Origin: Gautieria morchelliformis
Lineage: Eukaryota > Basidiomycota > Agaricomycetes > Gomphales > Gomphaceae
DNA: 64,000 nucleotides
Assembly (NCBI GenBank): GCA_015179125.1
Contig: WHVA01000499.1
Span: forward strand, 16,746 to 80,745
Direction of reading: 5' to 3'
Under the pieces are notes generated by a model that ran no database searches, was not told the DNA's origin, and was given only the letters and a program-made list of their open reading frames with translations. Below, piece after piece: positions 54,078-64,000 of the stretch. Position numbers and translations under genes: made by a program. Position 1 is the stretch's first letter; every line of letters starts with the position of its first letter.

Positions 54078-55920
54078 CTCAAAACCCAATCAGTAGATCC
54101 GATCCTGCTCCGTTTTTTTGATGGTAGTACAAATTCTGTAATTAATGAAGCTGTAGAGCTACCTATACATTTCCCCGATGGTCACACCCATTCGGTAGAC
54201 TTTTATGTCACCCCCCCTTGATTTGTCTGTTTCGGTAGTTCTTGGACACAACTGGCTAACCCACTACAATCCATTGATTGACTGGGTACTGGGCAGTATT
54301 ATGTTCCAAACTACCCTCCCGGGCAGTCCTGTGGAACCCCTGCTGGCTGCGGCTCACGCCTCTATGGCCGAGACCAAGACCGAGCCAAACCCAAGCTTGG
54401 AAGCTCCCCAGGTGGCTCTCCTGACCTGCAAACTAGAGGGTTCCCAATGGTTTCAGCTAAACCTGGCACAGCCCGAATCCGAGGCTTCGGCACATTCAGC
54501 TTCTGTGCAACCCAGCCTGGTGGATCTCAAGGATGTTCCAAAGGAGTAACATGACTTTGCAGATGTCTTTAGCAAGTCCAAGCGTGACGCCTTGGCTCCC
54601 CGCCGACCCTATGATCTCAAGATCACATTAGAGGCTGGTGTTACTCCTCCTCAACCCCCGTTATATTTGTTCTCTACCTTGGAGCTTGCCATGCTCCGAG
54701 ATTTCATTGATGAGCACCTGAACCTGGCTTACATTCGGCCCACTCGGTCCTCCCATGGAGCCCCTATCCTCTTTGTCAAAAGAAGAGTGGCAAACTTCGA
54801 CTCTGCATGGATTTCCCAGCACTCAATACAATTACTAAGAAGGACCACTATCCACTCCCGTTGATTACCTACTTGTTGGATGCACCCCGAAAGGCTCAGA
54901 TTTACATCAAAATTGACCTTTGGCATGCATTCCACCTCATCCGAGTCGCCAAAGGCGAGGAGTGGAAAACAGCATTCCAGACCCGGTTTGGCTCTTTTGA
55001 ATGGCTAGTCATGCCATTCAGCTTAACCAACGGTCCTGTGGGTTTGCAATGTTATGAATAATGTCTTTGGAGATATGCTTGATGTATGCATCATTGTGTA
55101 CCTTGATGACATACTCATCTATTCTGATGACCTGGTCAAACACAGGGAACACGTCCCTGAAGTATTGCGGCGTCTTCGGAAACACGGCCACTATGCTAAA
55201 ACCCGATAAATGCGAATGGCACTGAGATTCCATTTAATTCTGTATATGCTGTCTACCAACGGCTTTACCATATCCGAAGACAAAGTCCAGACAATCCGCA
55301 ATTGGCCTGAACCCTGGAAGGTAAAAGACATACAGTCCTTCCTCGGCTTCACCAATTTTTACCACCATTTTATCTATAACTATTCTTACATCACGGTCCC
55401 CCTAACCCAGCTTACTCGTAAAGGCACCCCTTGGGCGTTTACCAAAGAATGCCAAAAGTCTTCCAATTACTCAAGGAAGTTTTCACTTTGGCCCTGGTTC
55501 TGTTGCAGTGGATTCCTGATCGGCCTATGGTTGTGGAAACTGATGCCTCAGATTATGCCCTCGGCACAATCCTGCCTTTGTTAGATGATGAAGGTATCTT
55601 GCACCCGGTCGCTTTCCACTCCTGAACATTTTCCAGTGCCGAATTAAATTACGATGTCCATGATAAAGAGCTATTGGCAATTTTTGAAGTGTTTCAATGT
55701 TGGAGACAATATTTGGAAGGCTCCAGCTCCCCTATTGACATTGTCACTGATCACAAAAACTTGGAGTATTTTGCCACCACAAAGTTGCTAACCTGATGAC
55801 AAGCCCACTGGTCCTAATTCCTCTCACAGTTTAACCTCATTATTTGGTTCTGTCCCAGAAAGCTCGGTACAAAACCCAATGCTCTAACTAGATGATGGGA
55901 TGTCTCGTCTACCTTAAAGA
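54078..55920 (+). pseudogene. Gypsy element 2: protease end, RT and RNase H
   Basis: VDPILLRFFDGS, VVLGHNWLTHYNPLIDW (end of the protease region), a linker, PRRPYDLKI, then [51 protein letters not shown] (near 55100), ISEDKVQTIRNWPEPW, FLGFTNFYHHFIY; RNase [44 protein letters not shown]. Frames change near 54200, 54790, 54870, 55060 and 55200, and stops interrupt it. Closely related to gypsy element 1. Confidence 0.85.
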
Positions 55921-56007
55921 GGGAGGTAATGACTATGGCTCAGTCCACCCGCAGAACTTCCGACTGATTTTCACTAATCAACAACTGTCAGAATCCCTCC
56001 GGGCAGT

Positions 56008-56724
56008 TTGCTTGCACCCGTTCTCCAGGCAACCACTGTAATGGACTCCAAAAAGCTTCATGCCGACATTTTAGCTAACCTGGCATCCAATCCCATAGCT
56101 GCTTGGCATCTCAGCGATAGTTCTGACCCAAGATGGATGCAACCCAAGGACGGCTTCCTCCGCCTCGATGGCCACATATATGTTCCTGATGCTGACAACC
56201 TCCGGCTCTGAGTACTTCAGTACAAACATGATCATGTACTCTCGGGGGATTTTGGTCAAAACAAGACCTTAGAACTCATCAGACGGGAATACACATGGCC
56301 TGCACTTAGGTCTTTCGTCATTGACTTTTGCAAGTCCTGCACCACTTCCTTGCGTTCAAAATCACAGTGTCATTGGCCTTATGGTTCCCTGCAGCAACTT
56401 CCGATACCCAAGCAACCTTGGAATTCCATCTCCATGGATTTCATTGAGCAGTTGCTGGCGTCTTTGGGATTCACTGCAATCCTTGTGGTATTTTGCTGCA
56501 TAACCAAACGGAGTATATTCATCTCGACTTATGACACGGTCACATCTGCAGACCTCGCCCGCCTGTTTGTCTTTCACATCTTCTCGAAGAATGTTGTCCC
56601 TAGTCATGTGACATCCGACCAAGGTTCGGAATTCGTCTCATACTTTTTCTGCTCCCTTGGTAAGGCTCTTGACATGAAACTGCATTTCACCTCGGGATAT
56701 CATCCCGAAGGCGACAGTCAAACC
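56008..56724 (+). pseudogene. Gypsy element 2: integrase, truncated
   Basis: Zinc-domain text (RWMQPKDGFLRLDGHIYV, YKHDHVLSGDFGQNKTLELI, FCKSC) leads into the core: NSISMDFIEQL (first Asp), VTSDQGSEFVSYFF (second Asp), and FTSGYHPEGDSQT. It is cut at 56724 just before the ERVNQxLEQ segment with the catalytic Glu by a copia LTR. The next family residues (VNQTLEQYL) appear 940 bp away on the opposite strand. Confidence 0.85.
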
Positions 56725-57199
56725 TGTGAAGAATAAGAGTGTCTGAGTATTTTAATGAGTGAGGGTGTGATTCAGACTTTGGAACAAACTCGAATAGAGT
56801 GGAGGGTTGTTCTGAAGATAATAGTTTACGCAGTGTATGTGCACAATGAGATAGAGTCTAACACAATTGTCTTGTCTCGAGACAGAAGCTTGTATGGGTA
56901 ACAGGTGAGTTCGATTGACTGACTTGATATGATACAACAGTTAGCTATTTATCTGAAGTGCAGAATGAGCTAGGACACAAGGGGTGGAGGTATGTGGGAA
57001 GGTGCGTGTATGCGGCTCGGATGTTGATGCGCCGGGTGCTACGGTGAGTGCATATCTTACTAGTTGATAGGGAAAGGATGTGTGTGATTGATAGGATCAG
57101 AAATGAGGGGCACGTGTTTGGAAAAGAAGATAGAAGAAAGAAAGAACATATGTGATGGACTAGCCATCGACTTGGTCCACGGATCAGTGCATATTGGGC
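56725..57199 (-). mobile_element. Truncated LTR of copia family A
   Basis: Family A in minus orientation; at 56725 it starts TGTGAAGAATAAGAG, the complement of the family 3' end. It follows the family to the GGCTAGTCCATC core and ends near 57199, where gypsy integrase sequence starts. About 200 bp of the LTR is missing and no target duplication is visible. Confidence 0.75.
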
Positions 57200-57665
57200 T
57201 CTATCTGGCAGGCGTAGAATGTAAGCTTGGGATCCGGCCTGGCCTATAATCTCAAAGGGACCGAGGTACTTCTCAGCCAGCTTCTTTGAGGGCTGGGTTG
57301 TGCGGAAGAACTGCGCTTTTGCAATCACGGAGGATCCTATTGCGAACTCGGGAGTGGGAGTGTGACGCGCGTTAGCCGAGGCCTGATGCCAAGATTGAGC
57401 CAGTTTGATTTGCTCCTTCAGGGTATCATGTAGCTGGTCAAGGTCAACTGCGAAGTCTCGGGCTTGGGAGGATGCAAGGTCCAGTTCGGGGTGAACCGTG
57501 ACATTGGGATTGTATCCCTTGTTGGCAAAGCAGGGTGATATGCCGGTTGTTGCACTGGGAGCATTGTTGTATGCAAACTCAGCGAGTGGTAGCAACTCAG
57601 AAAAATTGTCCTGTTGATAGTTGCAATACACACAAAGATACTGTTCCAGAGTTTGGTTTACACAT
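57200..57665 (-). pseudogene. Gypsy integrase C-terminal fragment
   Basis: VNQTLEQYLCVYCNYQQDNFSELLPLAEFAYNNAPSATTG-type text, from the catalytic Glu region through FAIGSSVIAKAQFFRTTQPSKKLAEKYLGPFEIIGQ (GPF/Y module) to ILRLPDR. Upstream on the same strand comes RNase H of gypsy element 3 with no integrase zinc domain or catalytic Asp residues between. It is either gypsy 3 after an internal deletion or a displaced piece of another element. Confidence 0.8.
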
Positions 57666-57679
57666 TTGGTTTTTTGCTC

Positions 57680-58283
57680 TGATGTCATCATCATCGTCGC
57701 GTGACGCGGCGACATTCGCGGGCTCTGGTGAGCCCTCATTTAGTGCGGTGGATTCCGTTACTCTCGCCTCTGTCTTCTCAGCGAGGCATTTAGAGTGTCT
57801 AGTCGCCGCTGTTCGCAGCTCGATATACCGGTCGGTGGGCAATAACTCACCGTCCGGGTCTAGACGCGCATCCGCATTTACGAAGACGTGGTCCGGGTGA
57901 TTGTCATCACTCGTGTCGCTCTCATAGTAGCGCGACAGGCAGTCCGCTACCTTGTTCTGTACACCGTCGACATGAACGGTGTTGAAATTGAACCGGGAGA
58001 GAAACTCCCACCATCTGACCTGGCGGTCAGATAGGCTCTTCTGGGTCTCGAAGTACTCGTGCCCTTTGTGGTCTGTGATGACGGTGAACCTTCGTCCCAG
58101 CAGTTTGTCCTCCCATTTCATGAGAGCCTCGAGCACCGCGATTGTCTCGTGCTCGTGAGTCCGGTAGTGTTGCTGTGCAACGCTGAACTTCTTTGACAAG
58201 AAGCCGGCAAGTCGACAAGTTTTCCAGTCTGGACCTTGGCCGTAGACCGCACCGATGCCGGCTTTTGATCCGTCGGTGATCAC
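57680..58283 (-). pseudogene. Gypsy element 3: RNase H
   Basis: MITDGSKAGIGAVYGQG (first Asp), FSVAQQHYRTHEHETIAVLEAL (Glu region), FTVITDHKGHEYFETQ (Asp), NKVADCLSRYYESD. A long acidic tail follows to about 57690. It is out of frame with the RT ORF upstream (58990-58280). Confidence 0.83.
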
Positions 58284-59348
58284 CCAGATCGGCTCTGGGA
58301 CCTGGAATCTACTGGATGCAGGATCAGGGCCTTACAGGCCAACGCCTTAATGCTTTGCCAGCATTTGTCTAGTAGTGGCGTCCATTCAAATGGACGGTTA
58401 TTATGCACACAGCCCGATAGTGGGGTGGGATATGCGCTAACATCTAGTATGTAGTGTGCCAGATACTGTACCAGCCCGAGGAAACGCTGGACGTCGTTGA
58501 ACGTCCGTGGCCTGCGCCACTCGTGGATGCATTGCATCTTGTCCTCGTCGGCATGTACCCCTTGGCCATCGATGATATGGCCGAGACACTCCATTCGGAT
58601 GGAATAGAGGTCCACCTTTTTCTTGCTCAGAAAAAGGTGATTCTTCCTCAGTCTGTCAAAGACGATGTAGAGGTGCTCTTCATGCTCTTGTATTGAGAGC
58701 GAGAATATGAAGATGTTGTCCATGTATACATGGACGAAGCGACCTATGCAGTCGCGGAAAATGGCTGTCATCAGCCGTTGGAATGTTGATGGGGTGTTAC
58801 AGTCTCCCATCTGTATCACCTGGCTCCTGAATGTGCCAAGGATTGTGGCAAAGGCAGTCTTTGCTATGTGATCTGGATGGATCTGGATCTGCTCGTATGC
58901 TTCTGACATATCGAGTTTTGTTCGATACCGACAGCGAGCCATGTCGCTGTGGATGATATCCTGATCCGGGAAGGGTGTGACGTCCTTCACTGTGTTCTCG
59001 TTCTGCTGGCGCAGATCGAAGACGGTTCACAATGTACCATTCTTCTTCGGCACACACAGCATGGGCACTACCTGCTGCGCGACTGCCGGAATCCACCACT
59101 TTGCAGTGGTGTATCGTTCTATCTTAGCTGATAGTTCCTCTCGGAAGTGTTCGGGGCATTTCGGTAGTTGATACCGCATGTGCTTGTTGGGATCGCTGAG
59201 GTTGATCTCATGGTTGATCTCCCGTAGTGGTGGGAGTTCTAATGCAATTCCACTGACTAAGTCAGTGATTCATTCCATCCATTCCTCGCGGAGGTGAGGA
59301 AGGTCATCATCCGTGAGGATGATGGTGGTGGTTGGCTTAGAAGCCATT
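58280..59348 (-). pseudogene. Gypsy element 3: reverse transcriptase with YMDN box
   Basis: KYxLP-type start (MRYQLPKCPEHFREEL), PMLCVPKKNGTL, TGA at 59027-59029 where Arg is usual, TVFDLRQQNE, TKLDMSEAYEQIQI (first catalytic Asp), NTPSTFQRLMTAIFRDC, and FVHVYMDNIFIFS near 58720: the catalytic box is YMDN, so the second Asp of the usual YxDD is Asn. VQRFLGLVQYLAHY and FEWTPLLDKCW follow. Distinct subfamily from gypsy 1/2 and from the chromodomain element. Confidence 0.85.
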
Positions 59349-59549
59349 AGGCGCTGTGTGCGTCTATTAGGTGCCGCGGCGCACGGAACCGTTTTCCTCT
59401 TCCCCATCGCTTTCACCGTTAGGTGAGAGCGCCTCTCCCTACGGTTGTAGGGTGAGTTCGAGGATGAGTCGTCCTGCGACTTGTCCTCCTGGCTTCAATG
59501 AGCCAGGTTAGGCTTCGGTGCCCGGGTGATCCTGCTCACCGGTGGCCCC

Positions 59550-60584
59550 TTATCCTCCCTCGTTCGTCGATCCGTCGTCGTCGAACGATACCTTGCCCAT
59601 GGGGATCACTTCAATCCCCTTGCGGATCGTCCCTGGGCTTGAGAAGTCCAGGGTTATGCCGAATCTCCTTAGGAACAGTGTCCCTAAGATAGCGTCGTAA
59701 TATTCGATGTTCGCTACGTCGAAATATTCGTCGTATGTCTCACAACCAAATTTGATGGTCATGTTCGTTCCATAGTTGATCATGGAACGGCTGCCTATAC
59801 AGGCTAGCTGCAGCGTGATTGGCTGCTCCAGGGAGAATGTCTTCATCCGTGTAGCTCACATGAATTCGGGGGATAGCAGTACCCCTTCGCTGCCACTATC
59901 TAGCAGGCAGTGGGCTTTTACGCCGTTTATTTCCCAGTACCCCGATAGGGTACGGTTCTCACTGCGCGGGCACGTTGGCCACGTCCTGTTCTTGCTTCGG
60001 TGGTGATACACCGGCTCGGCCGCCTTGTCTGGCGTGACTGACGTGCATGCCCCCATGACCTTTGTGGCAGTTTCATCCTCCGGCGCGAATCTGATCGCGC
60101 TGGACCTGTAGGTGGTGTCTTCCACCTCCTCGTCCCATTCATAGTATTGGGACGGCTCGGGGTCCCACTCTTCAGCAGGCGCGTCTCTGTTGTCCGGAGT
60201 GTCGTTGGGTTGGGTATCACCCTCCCCCTCTTCATCAATCTGTTGAAGAGAATTTTGACCGAGATTCGTCTCCGGATCCTCGGCCTCATCGTCATGCCTC
60301 GCAGCTGCTGTCCTTATACCGGATCTAAGCCGGGGGCACTCTGCCTTTTTGTGGCCAGGTTGGCTGCATTCAAAGCATGTGGTGTTGCTTTGGTTGCCGC
60401 TGGGTCGATCGTTAGGCCGGCCCAACACTTTCGTTGGTAGGGCAGGTCGTGGGGACGACCCTGATGCTTGAGGCTGTTTAGCTTCAGACGGGCGTCCAGC
60501 CTGTGCTGGGTGTGAGGGCGGTAGCCGTTGTCCTTTTCCGCTTCTTGCGAACAGGCTGGGCCTGGTCAGGGCCATTTGTGTCAA
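59550..60584 (-). pseudogene. Gypsy element 3: zinc knuckle and protease
   Basis: CFECSQPGHKKAECPRL (CCHC) near 60385-60330, a long acidic linker, then YWEINGVKAHCLLDSGSEGVLLSPEF (protease with DSG near 59905), TGA at 59856-59858, and the same frame on to TIKFGCETYDEYFDVANIEYYDAILGTLFLRRFGITLDF (protease C-terminal part). The stop stands where the frame otherwise runs on. Confidence 0.82.
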
Positions 60585-62576
60585 CGGCTTGCTGCCACGC
60601 AGCGCTTGCCGTTGCTGCTGCGTTTTCTGCGCGGCGCATCCCCATGTTGTATCGGGATGCCTCCTCGACCATCCGGGCCGTCTCGAAGAGTTGCTCTATT
60701 GAGCTGCTCTCGGCATTATAGCCCTTTTTGAGGACCTCGTTGCGCAGCGTTTCGCACAGCGCCGATACGAACCGTCTCCGGAACGTGTAATTGTCTGGCG
60801 GCTGTATCATACGCGCCGCATATTTCGTGAGCTCATTCAGCATCTCCTGAACGGTCTTCATGCCCTGCATGACCACGTCAAATTTATTCAATGCATGATG
60901 GTACATCAGTGTGTTCAGGAACCTTTTTTGAAGGCCTTGCATCACAGTTTCCAGCGTCCAGCTGCGGACCTGGCAATCGAAGTGTTCAACGTTTCGAAGG
61001 AACCACTCCTGGGCTTCACCTGTGAGGCGAGTGCCCATGTAGCCGACCTGCATGTCGATTCTGGTTGGCCCTAGGAGGCAATTCATTTTCAGCCATCGTA
61101 GGATGGCTGCCACAAAGATTTCAAACTCTTCGAGGTCAGATCCCCCGGCATATGGCTCGGGATGAGCCAATTTTACGCCGGCTTTCGCTAGCACAGACTT
61201 CTCCGGGTCTGTGTCCGTGGCGTCTGCTAACGCCATGCGGATCATCCGTGTGATCCCGTCGTATGGCTCCATTGGTACGACGTCGGCCTGGTCAGGGATT
61301 CCCTGGCCTTCCGTTGGAGCCATGGATCACTCGCGCGGTTGTGACACCGCACGGGGCAGGCTGTTATATGCCCTGACGGGCCCCGGGCCTGGATCGGGCT
61401 TGGGATCGGGAGCATTTTGTGCTCTCGGTTCCGGAGGGGTTTTGTGCCTGGTGTCCCCGGTCAGTCCCGCGTTGCGGATCCGCAGCCTGCTGTTGTAGGC
61501 TGCGTGCGCCTGCCGTGCATCCTTTACAGCTTGCGTGAGCTGCTCGTCGGGCAGCTGAGCGGTGTGGCTGTGGGCCACTATCTCTTCAGCGTTCTTCACT
61601 AGTAGCTCGAGTGCCCGTGTGTGGCGGCGCGTGGCTGCAGCTTCCTTACGCTGCCAGTGTGCGACCTCGAGCTCTAAGATCTCGGTCGTCGTTTCAGAGT
61701 CAGGATCTGAGGCGACCTGCTCCCTAACGATTTGTTGGATCGTTTTACGGCTGTCCGTTGGGGCAGCCGGTTGCTCTTGAGGTTCGTTCCCAAACCTTAC
61801 GTCCTGTTCGACCGGGACGGCTGGCGGCGGCATTCGCTGCTTGTCCCGCTCCTTTCAGCGCGGGTCTTCCATGTCGCAACTGTGTTCATTGGCTGCAGAC
61901 TGTCGCGAGCTCGGAAGAGTTGCATCGCGTTCCCCGCGTGGGTGGAGGGCTTTCTGGACGTCCTCCAGCATGGTTGCGTCTTGCAGCCTGATCTCCTCCG
62001 CCTGGTGGAGTTCCTTGCCGATTGCCATTAGGGCAGCGGCGGCGTTGTCAAGCTGCAATGCCAGCTGATCGTGCTTGTGGCACGTCAGCGTGCTTCGGTG
62101 CAGCGCAGCCTGCACCTGTTTGTTCAGGGCCTCTGCCATCTCGTGGTCAATGGCGTGAGCCCTCGAGCTCTTGCGACTTGAGCTCGAGTATTCCGAGTCC
62201 TGACCATCGTCTGGGGCTCGTCTTTTTTGTCGTCGTCCTCCTTCAGGGACGATCGTCGTCGCTCTACTTCGTGAGCATCAGTTTGAGTTGTGGCTTTGTG
62301 CCTGCCTCGACATTGTTGCTCTACCGTCTGACGACGGCAAGACTTCTCTGCCCTTTCATTTGTCTCTGGGCAGAGAGGAATGGGGGGCGGCACTGGCTCA
62401 TTGCCCGGCGCCGTCTCTTTCTCGGCCACGCTCAACGAGACGTGGTCGGGGTTTTCCTCATCCTCTACTGAGGGGACGAGGGCGGTGAGGTCTACCATCT
62501 CTCTGTCTTCCATCGTCCTGGACTCTTGGTCCAGGGTAGCGTCAGCCGTTGTGTCACTGGGCTGCGCATGGGGCAT
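60484..62576 (-). pseudogene. Gypsy element 3: gag with long coiled-coil N-terminus
   Basis: Three consecutive reads, 62576-62124, then 62139-61855, 61833-61327 and 61323-60484, the last three in one frame. Two TGA codons lie in that frame (61855-61857, 61327-61329), and a frameshift near 62150. The N-terminal part is charged and helical (ALNKQVQAALHRS, VKDARQAHAAYNSRL). The capsid domain at 61200-60640 is of retrotransposon gag type: FEIFVAAILRWLK, YMGTRLTGEAQEWFLRNVE, QKRFLNTLMYHHALNKF, RRRFVSAL. The zinc knuckle follows in the next frame. A long N-terminal extension is unusual for gypsy gag. Confidence 0.75.
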
Positions 62577-62579
62577 GGA

Positions 62580-63695
62580 CCTCGAGCTCGTCCCTCATGT
62601 CTGTCTTTGACTGCGTGGAATCATCATGCTCGCAGCCGACAGTAGAGGGTCTACTGGAGGGTCTCAACGATGTTTAGTCATCGACGCAGCAATCTTTTTC
62701 AAGATTGCTTCGAATCCACTATCGGTTGGTCGCGTGGCGATCAACCACAGGATAGTTCAAAAAGGTGTAAAGGGTGTCGATCGTATGACCTTGTATCACA
62801 ATGGCACTACAGAACTTGACCAATGAGTGGTATTCTGAATGCTACGTAGTGACAGGTAAGAGTAAGATGCGATGGAGACTGCCGGCCGGTTCCCACGCAT
62901 AAACTATACAGTGGGTCCCTCAGGGGCCCACTGGGATTAGGTAATAACTATCGTACATGTAGATACACAGGTTATTTACACTTTCTCACCTCTACTCTCT
63001 TCCTTGTCCACGCCGTGCACACAGATGCCTCCTACATACCCTCCACTCGTAGCCACAACATTGACATGCGATGCCACACAGCAGACCCCCAGGACAGAGG
63101 TGCAGAAGGTGGCAAGGAGTCATGAGGTCATGGCCCTGACCGATGTCCATGCAAGCATGCCCACAGCACGTGGTCACATCTTTTTCCTGCCTCCACCCAC
63201 ACACTCATACATTAAGGATGCACAGATGTGTCATGCAGACACACACCCCCCATTTGTGGCTGCAGCCTGCTCCACAACTCACAAGCATGTGATGCAGGTG
63301 AGACTCTGCAAAAAGACCAAGGAGGTGGCCATGGCTTCATGCCAACACGCACCACCATACCCGCACCCATCTCTATCACCATCCTTGCCATGAGCCCCTT
63401 CGACACACAGCACAGCAGGCCAGACCGTGAGCATGCCACACAGCACGAAAAAAGTGCAGTGTACATGTGGCTTCTGCTGCAGTAGGTCTCATTCTGCCAG
63501 TGCACACGTATGGGACTTCAGAGACACAGCCATGCATAATGCGGGCTCCCAAGATGCACCAACACACTTGAACAGCACACATGCTGTGAAGTGCATGACA
63601 CACCGCCTCACTGCAGCAGTGAAGACTGAAGCTAGCCAGTCCATGCCATCCCTGCCCGGACTGACATCTTCCCATGCTCTCGCGTCTTCTATTTG
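62580..63695. other. Upstream flank of gypsy element 3, no gene
   Basis: 62580-63000 is probably the 5' leader or LTR of gypsy element 3 (minus strand); a GTGGGTCCCTCAGGGGCCCAC imperfect palindrome lies at about 62910-62931. 63000-63690 has CAC/TGCATG-rich sequence with composition-driven ORFs. LTR borders not resolved. Confidence 0.4.
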
Positions 63696-64000
63696 TGTTA
63701 CGACCGTTCATTTCCGACCTTCAGTTCCGCAACACTTTCCGCCCCTCCAATATTTCCGACATTCCGCCCATTGTTCTATTCCCTTGTTCTTTCAACTCTA
63801 TTACTCGGACCCACCGGACCTGCTTCATCGTTCATCAAGACCATACATCCGGTCACCCTTGTAGTTCGTTGTCAGACATGTTTTCCCGACCCCTTGTTCT
63901 TTGCCATTGTTTTACCTTACCCTGAACCCCCCTTGTAGTCCCATTGTTCCCAATTAGTTAGTTCCCACGCATTGTCTACTCGACTTCCGCTTCCCCCGGA
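63696..64000 (+). mobile_element. LTR of family D, running off the window
   Basis: Starts TGTTACGACCGTTCATTTCC, like 50179 (TGTTACGACTGTTCC) and 39620 (TGTTATGACCCATTCC), and shares CCCTTGTTCTTTGCCATTGT with 50406-50425. Right end outside the window. Confidence 0.75.

Overview
The window looks like a transposon-dense stretch of a basidiomycete genome, most likely an Agaricomycete. The evidence is many short introns with GTRNGT/CAG ends, an intron-rich P450, and a repeat mix of copia, chromodomain gypsy, Ngaro-type tyrosine-recombinase, Tad/L1-like LINE and PIF/Harbinger elements. I cannot name the genus. Only one host gene appears intact: a 14-exon cytochrome P450 on the minus strand (33690-36014). 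A second, divergent P450 begins at 36881 but is broken into three pieces over about 12.7 kb by transposons. No RNA gene was recognised.

Layout. 1-6.5 kb: a copia remnant (minus, 3' half) with a foldback insertion in its LTR region, then a second copia element (plus; LTR, gag, protease, integrase) whose gag-pol frame is split by a 1.07-kb insertion. 6.5-9.5 kb: a chromodomain gypsy element (minus), truncated at its RT. 9.5-12 kb: a repeat region with an array of TGACTCA sites and a TATA box. 12-18.2 kb: a gypsy remnant carrying LINE pieces and two solo copia LTRs. 18-27 kb: short gag remnants, solo LTRs and an LTR inserted into another copy of its own family. 27.4-31.8 kb: a TA-flanked element carrying a complete-looking 3.5-kb PIF/Harbinger transposon with two genes. 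32.0-33.4 kb: a hAT-type non-autonomous element. 33.7-36.9 kb: the intact P450 and the head-to-head intergenic region. 36.9-49.6 kb: the split P450; within it lie a gypsy-end repeat, a foldback element, a solo LTR, a second foldback element that contains a 5.75-kb Ngaro-type element (which itself contains a solo LTR), and the second TA-flanked element. 50-56.7 kb: a gypsy element (plus) broken by two insertions and preceded by a solo LTR with another insertion inside it. 56.7-62.6 kb: a truncated copia LTR and a decayed gypsy element (minus). An LTR starts at 63.7 kb and runs off the window.

Many insertions can be ordered because target-site duplications, uninterrupted copies elsewhere in the window, or rejoined reading frames are visible. 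Coding regions of the retroelements are nearly all broken, repeatedly by TGA at positions where arginine (CGA) is expected, which fits C-to-T decay of CpG sites. No novel defence or metabolic system was found. The strongest new observations are the dissected P450, the P450 microexons, the nested Ngaro element with complete split direct repeats but a ruined recombinase, and the TGACTCA array.
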